NCBI RefSeq assembly: GCF_902459505.1
Contig: NC_047095.1
Location: 114,949,380 to 115,013,379, forward strand
Length of the DNA stretch: 64,000 nucleotides
Reading direction: 5' to 3'
From: Geotrypetes seraphini
Lineage: Eukaryota > Chordata > Amphibia > Gymnophiona > Dermophiidae
Shown: positions 22,701-37,700 of the stretch, in pieces
Layout of the letters: each line of letters opens with the position of its first letter
Numbering within the stretch: the stretch's first letter is position 1
Made by a program: the position numbers and the translations under genes
Notes under the pieces: model-generated
The model's database searches: none
Told to the model about the DNA's origin: nothing
What the model saw: only the letters and a program-made list of their open reading frames with translations

Positions 22701-25700
22701 ATGCGAAGCAGGTTGTTTCTTCTCTTATCCAGGTGGTACGGACGTCTTCTCCTGTGGCTTCTGCTTCCTTTTGGAGGTTTTTCCTTTCTTGGGTGCTTCT
22801 TAACGTTTGAACCACTCCAGAGTTCCTTTTTGGCACAAGTGTATTGCCGAGGGCTTAGCGTTCAGTTCCCTTCAGCTTCTAGTGCCATTCTTAGCTTGTT
22901 ACAAGGGCTAGGTATATTGCTCTTCGCTTACTTCTCAGCTTCATGTAGTTCAGGTCCTAAACAGAGTGCGGTATATTCATGCGCCTCTTAGAAAGCCCGG
23001 TTTGGAGTACAATCTTCACGTACTTCTTCTCAGTTTACCGAAGGCTTCATTTCATCCTTGTCTTTTGGGACTCTAAAGGGCTGTGCCGTTGAACATGGGG
23101 TTTCTTGTGGCCAAGGCTTCAGCTCTGCAGTTTTCTATGTTGCAGGCCTTGTTTAACAGGGATTCCTATTTCTGATTTCCGAAATATGGGGTATCAGTTC
23201 GGATGGTACCACTATTTCTTTCTAGGGGTGTGTCATCCTTTCTTTTATGTCATGCTCACTTTTCCTTCCTTCTTCCTGAGAGGAGAAATTGGGAGCAGTG
23301 TTTTTATTCACTGCATTTTTTGATACGTACGTAGCGTTCTCCGCGAGCTCGGTTTCTAACGACTTTTAGTTGTTTATATCTCCTTTTTGTATTCTTCAAG
23401 GGACGCCTCAAACATATGGCGGCGTCCGAAGCCTCCATCGCTCAATGGGTCCAGGAGGACATTCTTTATGCTTGCTTGCTGGCAGGGAAGCGGTTGGCGA
23501 AAGAACTTCATGACCATTCTGCCGGAGCAATGACTACTTCTTGGGCTCGGCCCAGAGGTTTTTTCCTTGGAGGAGATTTGTCTCGTGGCTAATTGGTCTT
23601 CCGAGAGTGCTTTCTCTCAGCATTTCTGCTTGGATGTGGGGGCGCATGCAGTAGGGGCATTTTGTGCTTCAGTTGTTGCGGAGGCGGCATTTGCTTCCCA
23701 CCCAGATTGAGGATTGCTTTGCTACATCCCATTGGTCTCTGGATTCATCTGCTGCTGTTGCTAGGGAAGGAAAAATTATGTTCTTACCTGTTAATTTTCT
23801 TTCCCTTAGACGCAGCAGATGAATCCAGAGCCCCACCCTTTCTGGATATTGTCTCTCGGTTTTTTCTTTTGCAACTTTTGCAGTTTGTTATTATGGCAGG
23901 TTGTTTTCTGTATTATTGCATTTTGAGATTTGTTATGGGAAAGAAGTTTTTTACATGCTATGCCTATTGATGGTTACGGATGCTTGGGCAAGGAGCTATA
24001 CTGGATAAACAGGAGGAGTGGCAGCCAATAGGACCACCTGTTAATCAGTTTCTCTATCTCCACCTTCTGGTAGATGTGAGCTATCCCATTGGTCTCTGGA
24101 TTCATCTGCTGCGTCTAAGGGAAAGAAAATTAACAGGTAAGAACATAATTTTTCCTTGTGAATCAAAGGCAAAAGGTTTTCCTTCCGGGCTAATACACTA
24201 TGAATACTGCAACCGAAAATTGCAGTATTCATACCTTGTGTTAGCCCGGAAGGAAAACTTTTTGCCTTTGATTCACAAACTTTGATTATTTTAAACTACA
24301 ACGATGTGCTCCGCATGACTCTCTAAATGTGACCCTTCCCTGTCCCTCCATCAGTTAAGGCCTCATGTGCAGCCACCCCCACCACTCTGCTCCCCAACAG
24401 CTAGAATGAGTCCCCAACACATGAGTCCTCTCATTTCCCCAGGTACCCTAAATAGAGTTTGAGCCCACCGGGACAGATAGGGAAATATGATAAAGTACTT
24501 GAATGTAAACCACTTAGGATCTAAGTGGTATTTAAATAATTAAATAACTATATGTCCCCACAACCTACCAAACCCACCCCCAAACTCCAACCAAACCAAT
24601 CTCCAGAGTTCCCTACTATGACATCTCATTGGTCCCACCCGCAGTTCATCTAAATCTCAAGAGGGCTTGTTAGAGGCATGGTGTGGGTAGGAATAGGGCT
24701 GGCTTATGAATTGGACATTTTCTTCCATGGTCGAACATTTAACAATATGTCCAGGGCATCATTTGGAGCTAGACCTGTTTTAACAACAAATAAAGGGCAA
24801 AATGTTGCCCATACTGACCAGAAGACCACTGGAGGGATGTAAACATGACCTCCGCACACTCCCCCAGTGATCACTAAACACTGCCCACCTCCCCCAATGA
24901 TGTAAATTAAACAGTACATACATGCCTGTATGCCAACTTCAGATCTTATGGCTAGTCGTAGGGAAGCAGCAAGCAGGTTTCTGGAGGAACCTGGTGGCCA
25001 GTGCAGTTGACTGCAGAGAAGGGGACCCAGGCCCATATCCCACTCTAAATAGAACACTTTTGATGGAAGGTATGAGCAATCCAAAGCCCATCCAAAACCC
25101 ACTGTACCTACATATAGGTGATACCTGCAGGCATAAGAGCTATTGTTGTGGTTTGCAGTTGGGTCTAGTAGGTTTTGGGTGAGTTTTAGAGGGCCCACCA
25201 TACACTATAAGGGAGTTATGGTGAGATGTGTACCTGGGCCTTTTTATGTGAAGTTCACTGCAGTGCCCCCGAGGTTTGTTTTGTGAATTTTTCTTTTGGA
25301 CATGTTTTTGAAAATGGTTCAAAAAGATAGACGCACATCTGAAAATGGTCATTTTTGAAACAACCCCAAGACATTCTGCAATTTTGAAAATGGTCATGTT
25401 TACTACTGGATTTTTGTGTGTCTTCCGCAAAATGCCCAGACTCAGATTTGGATGTCATATCAAAAATTCCCCTTTAATTTCTCTTTTTCTCTTATGCTGT
25501 TGTTGCTCCACCTTGGAGTATGAGTTCTAGCAATAAGAGAGGTTGGAGAGGGGGATAAGCAAGACCAGAGAGAGAGAGAAAACAGGGAGATGCTGAATCT
25601 AGTATGGGGGGAGAGGAGAGGGGGCGGGGGGGGGGGAGGCTGAGAGAATGAAAACCAGTGCCAAATGAGGTGGGAAGTTTCCACCAACCTCACTATTAAT

Positions 25701-28700
25701 CCAAACTCCCAATGCATTGTTCCCCAAAATAGAAGAAAAAAATGCATTTATGTTCCCAATCTATTATAAGTAAGGAGGATATGAAAGTAATTTACTTTAA
25801 AATCGTTCATAAATTCTTGAACGTTTCATACTGGAGATTCATTCAGTAGCATAATGCCAGAATCCTACAGCACCAGAAACTTCCTGGGTCCAGAAGTGTT
25901 TTTATTTATTTTTATAATTGCTATTTCTGTTTCTAGCTTACTGTACTTTAATTACAAAGGAAATGGTTGCCTTTCCCAAAGTACAGAGATATCTTGAATA
26001 AAAGTTTAAAATTTGAAGAATAAAGTGATAAATTCTTACCCCATTCTGCAGAAAGTTTTCCTAAAAGAAAACAAAATAAAATAAAATTAAGCTGAGAAAT
26101 GGCAAAAGGAACTCAAAAGTATTTATATCAGTAGAGTGATTGTATGTCCATAGTCTATCCGCAGAGGTTTCGTCAGCAGGAGACCTGAAGTTATGATGCC
26201 GTTGTACAGAGCCATGGTGAGGCCTCACTTGGAGTACTGTGGTCAGTTTTGGAGACCACACTACCGAAAGGACGTGCTGAGGATCGAGTCGGTTCAGCGA
26301 ATGGCCACCAGGATGGTCTTGGGGCTCAAGGATCTCACGTATGAAGAAAGATTTAAAAAATTGCGGCTGTACTCACTTGAGGAAAGAAGAGAACGGGGAG
26401 ATATGATTGAAACATATAAGTACATCACGGGACGCATTGAGTCAGAAGATGATATCTTCTGGCTCATGGGACCCTCGACCACCAGAGGGCATCCGCTGAA
26501 AATCAGGGGAGGGAAGTTTCATGGCGACTCCAGGAAGTACTTCTTCACCGAAAGAGTAGTGGATCATTGGAACAGACTCCCACTCCAGGTGATAAAGGCC
26601 AGCAGCGTGACGGATTTTAAGAGAAAATGGGATACTCACGTGGGATCTTTAAGGGAGTAAATTCAGGGGAGGGGATACTTGGAATGGGCAGACTTGGTAG
26701 GCTATAGCCCTTTTCTGCTGCTTTTTTCTATGTTTCTATTAATATCTGTGCTGATGAATTACGACTGTAAGAATGGAATGGTTTTTTACCTTTATATTTT
26801 GTGATCAGATCTTTCAGAATAAAATACTGGCGAAGGAAGCTCAGGAGGGAACATTTTTCCTCTTCAGTACAAACAGCCTCTGGTCTTGGAAACTCCATGG
26901 TCTGACACCTGAGAGTAAGAGAATGACTGGGATTATTCTGGGAAACATTCACCCCCAGGGATAGAGGCGAGACAGGGTCAGATGTAAAGCAGCAGAGACG
27001 CTGCTGTTATTACGTTACATTAGTAACTTCTATTCCACCTGTACCTTGCAGTTCTAGGCGGATTACAACAGAAGATAACTGGACATTTCCAGGAAAATTA
27101 CAATTTAGGGAGCTGTTTACATAATTGAGACTTTGAGAAGAAATTACAAGAGTGGTAGAGATTTTGGGGAGAACTTACCTCGCAGGTCTTCAGAGAATGC
27201 TGAATTTATTCAGTGCTACTAATAATTCAGATGATTTTGCAGGCAGTTCTATCACTGTGGGCTATGAGCCATTGTAAAATGACACTTAAATGCATAAATT
27301 CAATCGCAGAATATTTGCATAAATTGATATTTAGGCAGAGACGCTTATACTAGGTCTATGGCATTTACACACTTAAATTACAGAGTGGAAATGAGGGTCC
27401 TGCCTATGTCCCACTCATGATCCTGCTCTGTAAACGACCTCCACCCCCCCCTTACATTTAAATGGTAAGCTGTTTGTGTGTTTTATTTATAGAATCCCAC
27501 TAAATGTTTGACTGTGGCAGATGAAATTTAATGAGAATAAATGCTAAGTGATGCACATTGGGAAGAATAACCTGAATCACAGTTACAGGATGCTAGGGTC
27601 CACCTTTGGGATTAGCACCCCCAAAAAAGGATCTGGGTATCATAGTAGACAATATGATGAAACCTTCCGCCCAATGTGCGGCGGCGGCCAAGAAAGCAAA
27701 CAGGATACTAGGAATTATTAAAAAAGGGATGTTTAACAAGACTAAGAATGTCATAAGGCCCCTGTATCGCTCTACGGAGTATTGCGTTCAATTCTGGTCT
27801 CCTTATCTCAAGAAAGATATAGTGGCGCTAGAAAAGGTTCAAAGAAGAGGGACCAAGATGGTAAAGGGGATGGAACTCCTCTCATATGAGGAAAGACTAA
27901 AATGGTTAGAGCCATTCAGCTTGGAAAAGAGACAACTGAGGGGAGATATGATTGAAGTCTACAAAATCCTGAGTGGAGTAGAACGGGTACAAGTGTGATC
28001 AATTTTTCACTCCGTCAGAAATTACAAAGACTAGGGGACACTCAATGAAGTTACACAAAAATACTTTTAAAACCAACAGGAGGAAATTTTTTTTCACTCA
28101 GAGAATAGTTAAGCTCTAGAATGCGTTGCCAGAGGATGTGGTAAGAGCGGATAATGTAGCTGGTTTTAAGAAAAGTTTGGACAAGTTCCTGGAGGAAAAG
28201 TCCATTGTCTGCTATTGAGAAAGACATGGGGGAAGCCACTGCTTGCCCTGGATCGGTAGCATGGAATGTTGCTACTCCTTGGGTTCTGGCCAGGTACTAG
28301 TGACCTGGATTAGCCACTGTGAGAACGGGCTTCTGGGCTTGATGGACCATTGGTCTGACCCAGTAAGGCTATTCTTATATTCTTACTAGCTGATGCCCCG
28401 GCGTTGCACGGGTATTTAATTATAGCAATAACACTGTAAATGGATTCAAATAAAGATACTTTATAGTGGTGAATGAAATTATTGTTTTACAGCTTAATAA
28501 AAAGTACAATATTCAAATTATAATGTGAAATATTTGACAAAATGAATACAATACAACTAACGCAAAACGTGATTATAAACAAAATTTTTAGTTTCACCTC
28601 CAGGAGCAAGAACATATAAATTGATGGGGGAACCCACCCTTGAGCAAGCAACATAGAGTTGTGGGCCGAGAGACCCCCCAGAACATATCACCCCAGGTAC

Positions 28701-31700
28701 TGAGGGATCTGCATACCAAGGTTCGTTCAAATCGGTCAAGCCGTTTTTGATTTACTGTGAGAATGGCAGCTTTTTACATTTTTTCCATTGACATGAATGG
28801 GTGAAATCTGATTTTATGTTTGTAGCTCCACCCACGTGTGCAAGTGGGCCGCGAAACCCCCAGAACATATCACCCCAGGTACTGAGGGATCTGCATACCA
28901 AGGTTCGTTCAAATCGGTCAAGCCGTTTTTGATTTACTGTGAGAATGGCAGCTTTTTACATTTTTTCCATTGACATGAATGGGTGAAATCTGATTTTATG
29001 TTTGTAGCTCCACCCACGTGTGAAGGTGGGCTGCGAGACCCCCAGAACATATCACCCCAGGTAGTGAGGGATCTGCATACCAAGTTTCGTTCAAATCGGT
29101 CAAGCCGTTTTTGCTTGATCGCAGCACATACACACACACATACCTCCGATTTTATATATATAGATGTGTGTTCAGTTACACACAGGGATAAAAGTACTCT
29201 GTGGATTAAAGCATTTAAATTTAGACGACCTGTTATAGAGTCAGGGGTTTATGTCTATTCCCTATAAGTGTTTGTTTTTCTAATAGTATGATAATGTGCA
29301 GAACTCCTTAAGCTATGTGCTGTATGCTTTCCCCAGTTGCTGAATTTCTTATATGATAGCACCAAGGTGAGACTCGGCACAAAGAGTGCCCAGAGTGTGA
29401 TATACCTGGCAGGTCTCTATCCCATCATCCTTCAGTCCCTGGAGACATGCAAGACCTACAGCAATATTTCAGGGCTGCTATTTCATATTTTCCGCCACAG
29501 CTTCTTGTGATCTTGGGCAAGTCACTGAACCCTCCATTGCATCAGGTATAAACTTAGATTCTGAGTCCTACTGTACCTGAATGAACACCCGCTTCAATAA
29601 CTTCCAGGCTAACAGGCAGTTTGTAAGAATTTACAAATAAAATATATCAAAATAAAATCAGAACACAGTTGTACCTGCTCAGAATGACCTTCGCATCCTA
29701 AAAAAGAAATGAAAACGCGATTGTTATCATGTATATTCTACAGATTACATAGCAGTCACTATAAACATATACAGCACCAATAAGTTGAAAATGCTGCCAT
29801 GTGCCTCGTATTCCACCAGTGTCGCTATGCTCACATTACTCCTCTCTCAAGTCGCTTCACTGGCTCCCTATCCATCTCTGCATAAAATTCAAACTCCTCT
29901 TACTGACATTCAAGTGTACTCACTCTGCAGCTCTTCAGTCTCTCTCCTATTACTCCTTATATTCCTCCCCAGGACTTCTGTTCGTCAGATAAGTCTCTCC
30001 TGTCGGTTCCCTTCTCCTCTAGTGCCAACTCCCGTCTCCATCCCTTCTACCTTGCTATGCCTGGAACAACCTGCCTGACTCAGTACATCTGGCTTCATCT
30101 ATGGCAGTATTCAAATCCAGGCTGAAAGCCCACTTTTCTGGAAGCTGCGTTTAAATCCTAATCATACCAACATATCTGTTTGTCATTCCCTCTATAGCCT
30201 CCTACCCCTTCTGCCTCATCAGCCCCCTCTAATTCCCTACATGAGCACTAGGTTCAGTAGAAATTCTACTTTACGGAGAGGGTAGTGGATGCCTGGAATG
30301 CGCTCCCGAGAGAGATGGTGGAGAGTAAAACTGTGACTGAGTTCAAAGAAGCATGGGATGAACACAGAGGATCTAGAATCAGAAAATAATATTAAATATT
30401 GAACTAAGGCCAGTACTGGGCAGAATTGCATGGTCTGTGTCTGTGTATGGCCGTTTGGTGGAGGATGGGCTGGGGAGGGCTTCAATGGCTGGGAGGGTGT
30501 AGATGGGTTGGAGTAAGTCTTAACAGAGATTTCGGCAGTTGGAACCCGAGCACAGTACCGGGTAAAGCTTTGGATTCTTGCCCAGAAATAGCTAAGAAAA
30601 AATTTAAATGGAATCAGGTTGGGCAGACTGGATGGACCATTCGGGTCTTTATCTGCCGTCATCTACTATGTTACTCCCTCTTTGTCCTGTGTGTCTGTCA
30701 TAATTAGATTGTAAGCTCTCTCAAGCAGGGACTGTCTCTTGCATGCCTAATGTTTTGTAACTGACCATATCCCTGCCCTTACACATGGTGGTGATCGTGA
30801 TAAGAAACGTATGCAAAGTGAACAGAGATGGATACACCGTTTGAATTCTGTGGAGCCGTCTGGCTTGAACATCAACATCCAATGGTCTGCATTTTGGTGG
30901 CGTCTCTAGGATGTTTGTGACTGGTACATTTTGAGCGTTCGAGTTTAGCTTGGCATTTTAAATCAGTTTGTGGCCATTTAGGGATGTGGATCAAGGAAGA
31001 ACAGTCCTGAGTGCATGGCTAACAATATCCTTTGTGCCGTGGTTATAAGTTGACCTTTTCAATCTTCAATGTTTTCATTTCAGATTTGTTGCTGCATGAA
31101 AAGTCGCAATGTGCGCAGCTGTCCAATTTTCATGAAGAAGCCTTTGGTGAAATGGAGATACTCCGTAGGGACATAAGGGACATGAAATAAGTGCTGTTTC
31201 TATTACTGTGCAGTTTAATATCAAGTATCGATTTTCAGAGGGTTTTTTGACCTTGGATTTTTCCTCCATATGAAGTATCCATTGAATTGATGCACAATTA
31301 GATAATAAGACAATTGGAGTCACATTGTTTCCACTTTAGGTGTGTATAATAATATATTTCTTTGTGGATTCTGCCCCCTTTATTTCTTAATATAGGTGTT
31401 TATTTACACTGCAGGTATTCTATAGACAGAATTACAGATCTCCTTGGTTTTGTTGGTGTTCAGGTGTGTATGAGGGGAAGGGTGTGGATGGGCCCCAGGT
31501 GGTGCAACTAGGATTGAATAGGCCCCAGGTGAGCCCCTATAATGCCATATTTCTCCAGCTAATGGGGGGCCAGGAGAAGCACTCCAATTCCAGAGAATCG
31601 GGTAGGAGGTTATTGAATATTGAGGGGTATCTGTGTTAGAATGGGTGATAGGATATTGGGGTGTGGGTCTGGGGGTTCTGTATGTAAGGCAGGACAGTAT

Positions 31701-34700
31701 ATGTGGGGTATGTTGAGGGTACCTAGGACATTAAGAATATGTGGGGAATATTTGCTGTGGTGAGATGTCTGAGGTGTGGGAGTAGGGACTTGTGTATGTT
31801 GGGATGCAGTATGAGTGTGTGTATTTAACGTGTTTCATGAGGGGTATCTGCAGTTCAACAGTAGGGGAGCCAGTGCAGTAGCATGACCAGATGGCAGATT
31901 TTGGGTGGATTTATTAGGAAAATGGGTGGGCAGGAATTAGATTCTCAGCTCTCTTGCTCTCAGGTTTTTAACCGTGACCACTCCCCTCCCCACACACAAA
32001 CACAACTTTAAAAAAGTATTACATATTTGGGCTGTCTCACCTTCAGTAACTCAGTTGCTGACTGCTGACTCTTCTCCTCTATCTCCGAGATCAGTTTCTT
32101 GAGGGAGGAGCTTTGATCTTCTAGTTGGGTCACATTATCCCTGACCTTCTGCAGAATCTCCTTCTCTTCCTCTTCCAGCCTTGAGAGAAGGATCCGCTGC
32201 TCTTCATTCAAAAACTGATGCAACTCTTCAAACTCAGACTGGATTTTCTCTCTCTTGGTCTTTGTCTCACACTAATTCAACAGATCGGAGCAAAGAAAAG
32301 AAATATCAGAGACACTGAATAATTTTATTATATGTAAGAAAAGAGCCTCTCTCTACAATATATAACACAGAGTAATGCAGTAACACAGTAAATGGCAGAA
32401 AAAGACCCGCACGGGCCATCCAGTCTGCCCAACAAGGTTGCTGGAGCCGCATCCTCCAGTCTGTGCGGACCCCAGTCGCACATGCTTAAATCCACCATGC
32501 CAACCACATATAGGCAGCCAAACATCATGGGGATGATATGCGGTTATAGCCAAAACTCAAGTATTCCTGACAGTATTGAACTCACCAGTTAAGGTAGAAG
32601 AGTCCCTTTCAAAGTATATCCTTCAACAAAATATGGGACCCTTATACCACTTGGAGAACTCAACACATGGATTTTTAAATGCAATGGTGTTCCTGTCTGC
32701 TCTATTACCTCACACAAAGGCCACATACAGATATTAATTAAACAAGAGGATAACACTAACCTAGTGGGACTCCAGATCCCAACTCCCTTGGTGTTACAGG
32801 ATTCCATGACTAACCTCTGTGATCTATGTCCCTGTTACAAACTAAATCTGAAACATGATACCCTACATTTCCCACCTTCATCAATCAGTGCACCGATAGC
32901 ATGTGACCAACTGTACTTAATACTGTGAGCAAGTCAAGCATCATTAAGTCAACCAAAAATCAGGTCCAATATATGTCCAGCACAGTATGTCAAATAAATA
33001 GAAACTCTATCCAATGTTACAGGGCTTCAAATTGAAACAAACACCCTGTTGATGTGGGAGCATAGAGACATTGTGGATTTTGCCTCGGTTCGAGGGCAGT
33101 TCTTTCAACTAGTGTGGGAGCATTTTTGGACCACTATGACTCCGTTAAATCTCTTCTATATGTTTTTGTTAACTTGTATTGTATTTGATTCACTGTTCTT
33201 GATTTCTGGTATGTTTATATAATCCTGCTGCTGGAGTGAGGACTGGGCTGGAGGGGGGAGGGGGGTTGGATGGTGTGTGTGGGTTTGTTTGGTGGGGACT
33301 TGTTTGTCATTTCAAAACTTTGAGCTTTCGCTTATCAATGTGTATGTTTCTATATCTTTGCTGTGCTGAGCTCAATAAAAATTATTTGACAATAATTAAT
33401 TATGGTGAAGCTATTGATATCTTGACAAGAATAATGGTTCTGCTGAAAGCACCTCAGAGGGAGAAAAAGATACATACCTTCAGCTTTTCAGCTTTTTTCT
33501 CTTCACTGGATTTAAATTCTAGAATCTCTTGTAGCTTCTTCCTTAAAGGATCTAGCTGGATTTCATATTTTTCCTGTGAACATTAGATATAGAACTTCTA
33601 AGTTACACATCTCTCAGATGCTTCTAGCCTATAAAGTTGAAACAGATCAGTGTGAATCTGAAAGAGGTGCTAGGGCAAACTAACTGAATAATAGCAAATC
33701 ACTGGGACCTGATGGTATTGACCTCAGAATTCTAAGAGCACTCAAATACAATAAGAATACCTACTACTGGTAATTTGTAACCTATCCTTCAAGGAGTGAC
33801 TCAAACATCAGTTCTGGGTAAAACAGGGAAAGATATTGTTAGAAACAAAATTACTGGTTTTACTTAAAAAACAAAACAAAACCCCAAACATGCTTTAATC
33901 AGGAGGAACCAATGTTAAGAATGGAAAGTTGTGGCTTACTAATCTAACAGAATGTTTTGAGGATGTGAATAAACCTATAGATAAAGGAGACAACTGGATT
34001 TTCAGAAGACATTTCATAAAGAAAGGCTGCCTTATCCTCTTCAGTTAACTGCTCTGAGCCTGAAATTAGTTACAAGGAACCAGGACAATGAAGACCTCAA
34101 GCGATAAGAACAGATATATAAACTGCCAGATGAACAAGTCTATATTACTGCTTGACCTCCCCTCTTTTTACCTCCAACATACTTTTCAGTCCGTGCCCTG
34201 CTATGCTCTCTATGCTTCCAGAGTCTCCACCCCTAAACTATGTATGTCTTTACTCCACCTGATTGCCCTCTGAACATGATAACATGTTAGCCTCACCTTG
34301 TACCTAGATACTAATGCTGCCCGATTCACGATTCAAATCGATTCACAGATTCGAATCACATGAATCAATTCAAATTGATTCAATTTTAAGAAAAATTGAC
34401 CTCCTGACTCTTCCCTCCGAGCCTTCCTAAAGCAGGAGCGGTAGCACTATCTCTTGCTGGCTATCCGCTGCCGCTCATTCTTAAGGGGGGAGGGTCAATC
34501 GGTAGCCTTCATGTTCCCCCAGCTTCCCCACTCTTACCTTAAGCTAATAGGGCAGCCTGCAGGATCACTGGTGCTGTAGTGATCCCTGCAGCTGCGCATC
34601 GTCTTCAGCGGCACATTCTCTGTGCTACGGTGCCGCCCCTCCTCTGACGTCAGGGTCAGGATCGCAGCAGAGGAAACATGCCGCTGAGGACAACGGCAGC

Positions 34701-37700
34701 TGCAGGGATCTCTATAGCACCAGCGACCCTGCAGGCTGCCGTATTAGCTTAAGGTAAAAGCGGGGAAGCTGGGGGAACATGCAGGCTTGTGGGGGGAGCA
34801 GGCCTTTGCAGCGGGGAGCAGACCTCCACGGCAGGGAGGCAGGCCTTCGCGGAGGGGAGGGAGTATAACACATTTGCTATACTCGTATGTTGAAGATTGA
34901 GAGATGCCTGGCAGGCCTGTGCAGAGGAAGGAGGAGGAAGGGGTAAGAGAGAGTAAGAGAGGGGAGGGGAGATGCTAGATCTGGGGTGAAGTGAAGGGAA
35001 AGAGATACCAAACCAAAAAGAGGGGGAGGAAAACATAGGAGAGGTGTGGAGAGAGGGAGAGAGAAATGCAAGACCATAAGGGGAAGGGTACAAGAGGGAC
35101 AGATACTGCTCCAAAGTAGGTGGGCAGGGTACTGGATGGCAGGAGAGTTAGCAGGAGAAAGCCTGAACCTGGGGAAGGGGTTACAGGAGGTAAGGAAGAG
35201 AGAAAGAAGAAGCTGGATATGGGAGAGATAAGATGCTGGGCATGGAGGGAGCATAGGGACACAAGGGGGACACTACTGGAGAAGAGAATAGGGACAGAGA
35301 CACAGAAGAGAGAAGCTGGATGAAAGGGTAGTTGAGAAAAGGAGAGATGGTGGATCTGTGGATGGTGGGGTCTATCGCTGCAGCTGCGGGGGGATGGAGA
35401 TGAATAAAAGGAAAGATGCCAGACCTCCAGGGGAGGAAAGGGAAACAGAAGGGGAGGACAGAGATGGAAGATGGATGATTAGCACAGAGAAAGAAGAAAG
35501 GAGAGCCTGATCAGAAGACAACCAGAGCCTGGGACCAACATGATTTGAAAAATGACCAGACAACAAAAGGTAGGAAAAATAATTTTATTTTCTGTTTTGT
35601 GATTACAATATGTCAGATTTGAAATATGTATCCTTCCAGAGCTGGTGTTAGACCGCGAACATGAGCTAGGATTTAACAGAGAGAGGAAAAGTCTTTTTGT
35701 TTGTTTACACCACAGGACCAGTGTGATAGGAGAGGGCAAAAGGGTTGAAGAGGCTATAAAATAAACATACCAGGATGTTTGAAAAAAACCACCCAATTGG
35801 GCAGGAAAATCGAATCGAATCAAAAAATCGATTCAATAGGCTGAATTGAATTGAGTCAAATTTTTTTTCCTGAATAGGGCAGCACTACTAGATAACATGC
35901 CTACGGAATCTGTATATTGTTCCCTGATGATAAATTGTTAGCCTTTAATATCGTACCTAGAACCCTCCCCCCCTATTATTCTGTTACCCTCCCAGTTATT
36001 CTGTTAGCTCATTCTCAGAATTTGTGTTTGTTCTTCTGTTACCTGCCCTGAACTTTCTGGGAGGGCAGGAAATAAATTAATTTATAAAAGGTTCAACTGT
36101 TTTGGACTCTGTAGTTTGGAGAAGAGATGACTGTTGGGGGTATGATAAGAGTTTTATAAAAACCCTGCCTGGGGTGGAGCAGATAAGTCAGGAATTAAAA
36201 TTTACCCCTTCAAATTTTATTATGACTAGTTGGCACTCCATGAAACAATTAGGTAGCAGATGTGGAACCACTTTATGAAAGTATTCTTTCAGGCAGTGAA
36301 CAGTTAACCTGTAAAATACTGCATATACTTGAATATAAGTCAATTCAAATATAAGTCAAGAACCCCCCCCCCCCATTTCCCACCCCCCCAAATTAGGAAA
36401 AATGGTTGACTCGAATATAAGTTGGGGGCTAAATATTGAAGTGGCATGCCCTGCCAGGATCTGCACCCAGTGTCCCCTCCATCACGCCCTCCTCTGCAAG
36501 GTTCTGCACTCAGCCTCTCTCCCTGCCAGGCTCTAAACACTGTCCCTCCTTCCTTCCCTCTTCTCCCTAAAAAGAGCCAACCTCATCAGTGATGTCACAA
36601 TGGCTTGATTATCCCTACTCCCCTCTGACCTCTAACGTAGCCAGCAGTGATAGTTAGCATATTGTTCAATACCATGCACTAGCTGTCACGATTGGTGCAG
36701 TTGAACATACCGTAACCTGAAAAAGAAGCAACAACTGCAGCTGTGCTACCAGCAGCCTGGTAGTGCAAGGCACTGTCAGGATAGGTGCTGTGGCAATTTT
36801 CCTCCCCCAATCACCCCAATCACAAATGCTAACCTCCGACAGCACCCAATTCCTACCCCACTCCTCCCAATCCAAACAAATTCCCTTCCACCAACAGCCC
36901 CTTAACTTAAACCACCTAGTGGTAGGCCGGGACTGGAGGGATCCCTCCCGTCTCCTGCCTCGGCCGACACTAACAATTACCACCCTCCCTCCTTCCCTCC
37001 CTCGCATACCTAGTTCCCTGGTGGTCCAGCATGTATGCACCAAAATCCTCTTTTTAAAGGTAGTATCCAGCGGCGCACCCGGGCCGGCATGCAAGAGCGA
37101 GCTTTTCGTGCTCCCAGCTGGCCCTGCATCGCTCATTGATAGGCTGCTGAAAATTCCCGGTTTATATTCGAGTATATACGGTATGTGGCCAGAGGATGTA
37201 GTCAAAGTTAATAGGGTAGCTTGGTTTAAGAAAGGTTTGGACAAATATCCGAAGGGAGGGTCCACTTACACTTATTAGCTAAGTAGGTCCAGTGATTTGG
37301 GAACAAGCAACAGGGAGTTGAACCATATGACCAATGCTAGAGAGAGGATGCTGGATTGAAGAGACCACCGGTCTAATACAGCCTGGCACTTCTGCTCTAA
37401 TAAAGCTGGAGCACAACCTGCAGAACAGAAAACAGTTACTCTGCTCCTTTTATAAGTCCCTTCCATCCTGTTTCCTTCAGGCAGGCTGGAGGGAAAAAAA
37501 CATCTTCAGAATTTGCTTCTGGAAGCAACTGACAATGAACATAAGAACAGCCACACTGGGTCAGACCAATGGTCCATCTGGTCCAGTTTCCAACAAAGGT
37601 CAATCCAGGTCACAGGTATCTTGCAGAAACCCTCCATGCTACCGATCCAGAACAAGCAGTGGCTTCCCCCATGTCTGTCTCATTAGCTGACTGTATATGT

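Noticed and set aside
27606-27998. A host gene in the intron
   Set aside because: The protein is the C-terminus of CR1 ORF2 and is followed by the CR1 3' end.
32526-33039. Possible retroviral fragment
   Set aside because: No recognisable gag, pol, env or LTR motif; left as unassigned intron.
34749-35262. Overlapping Ser/Pro/Leu-rich ORFs
   Set aside because: They lie in a purine-rich part of a TIR element in three frames at once; no family match.
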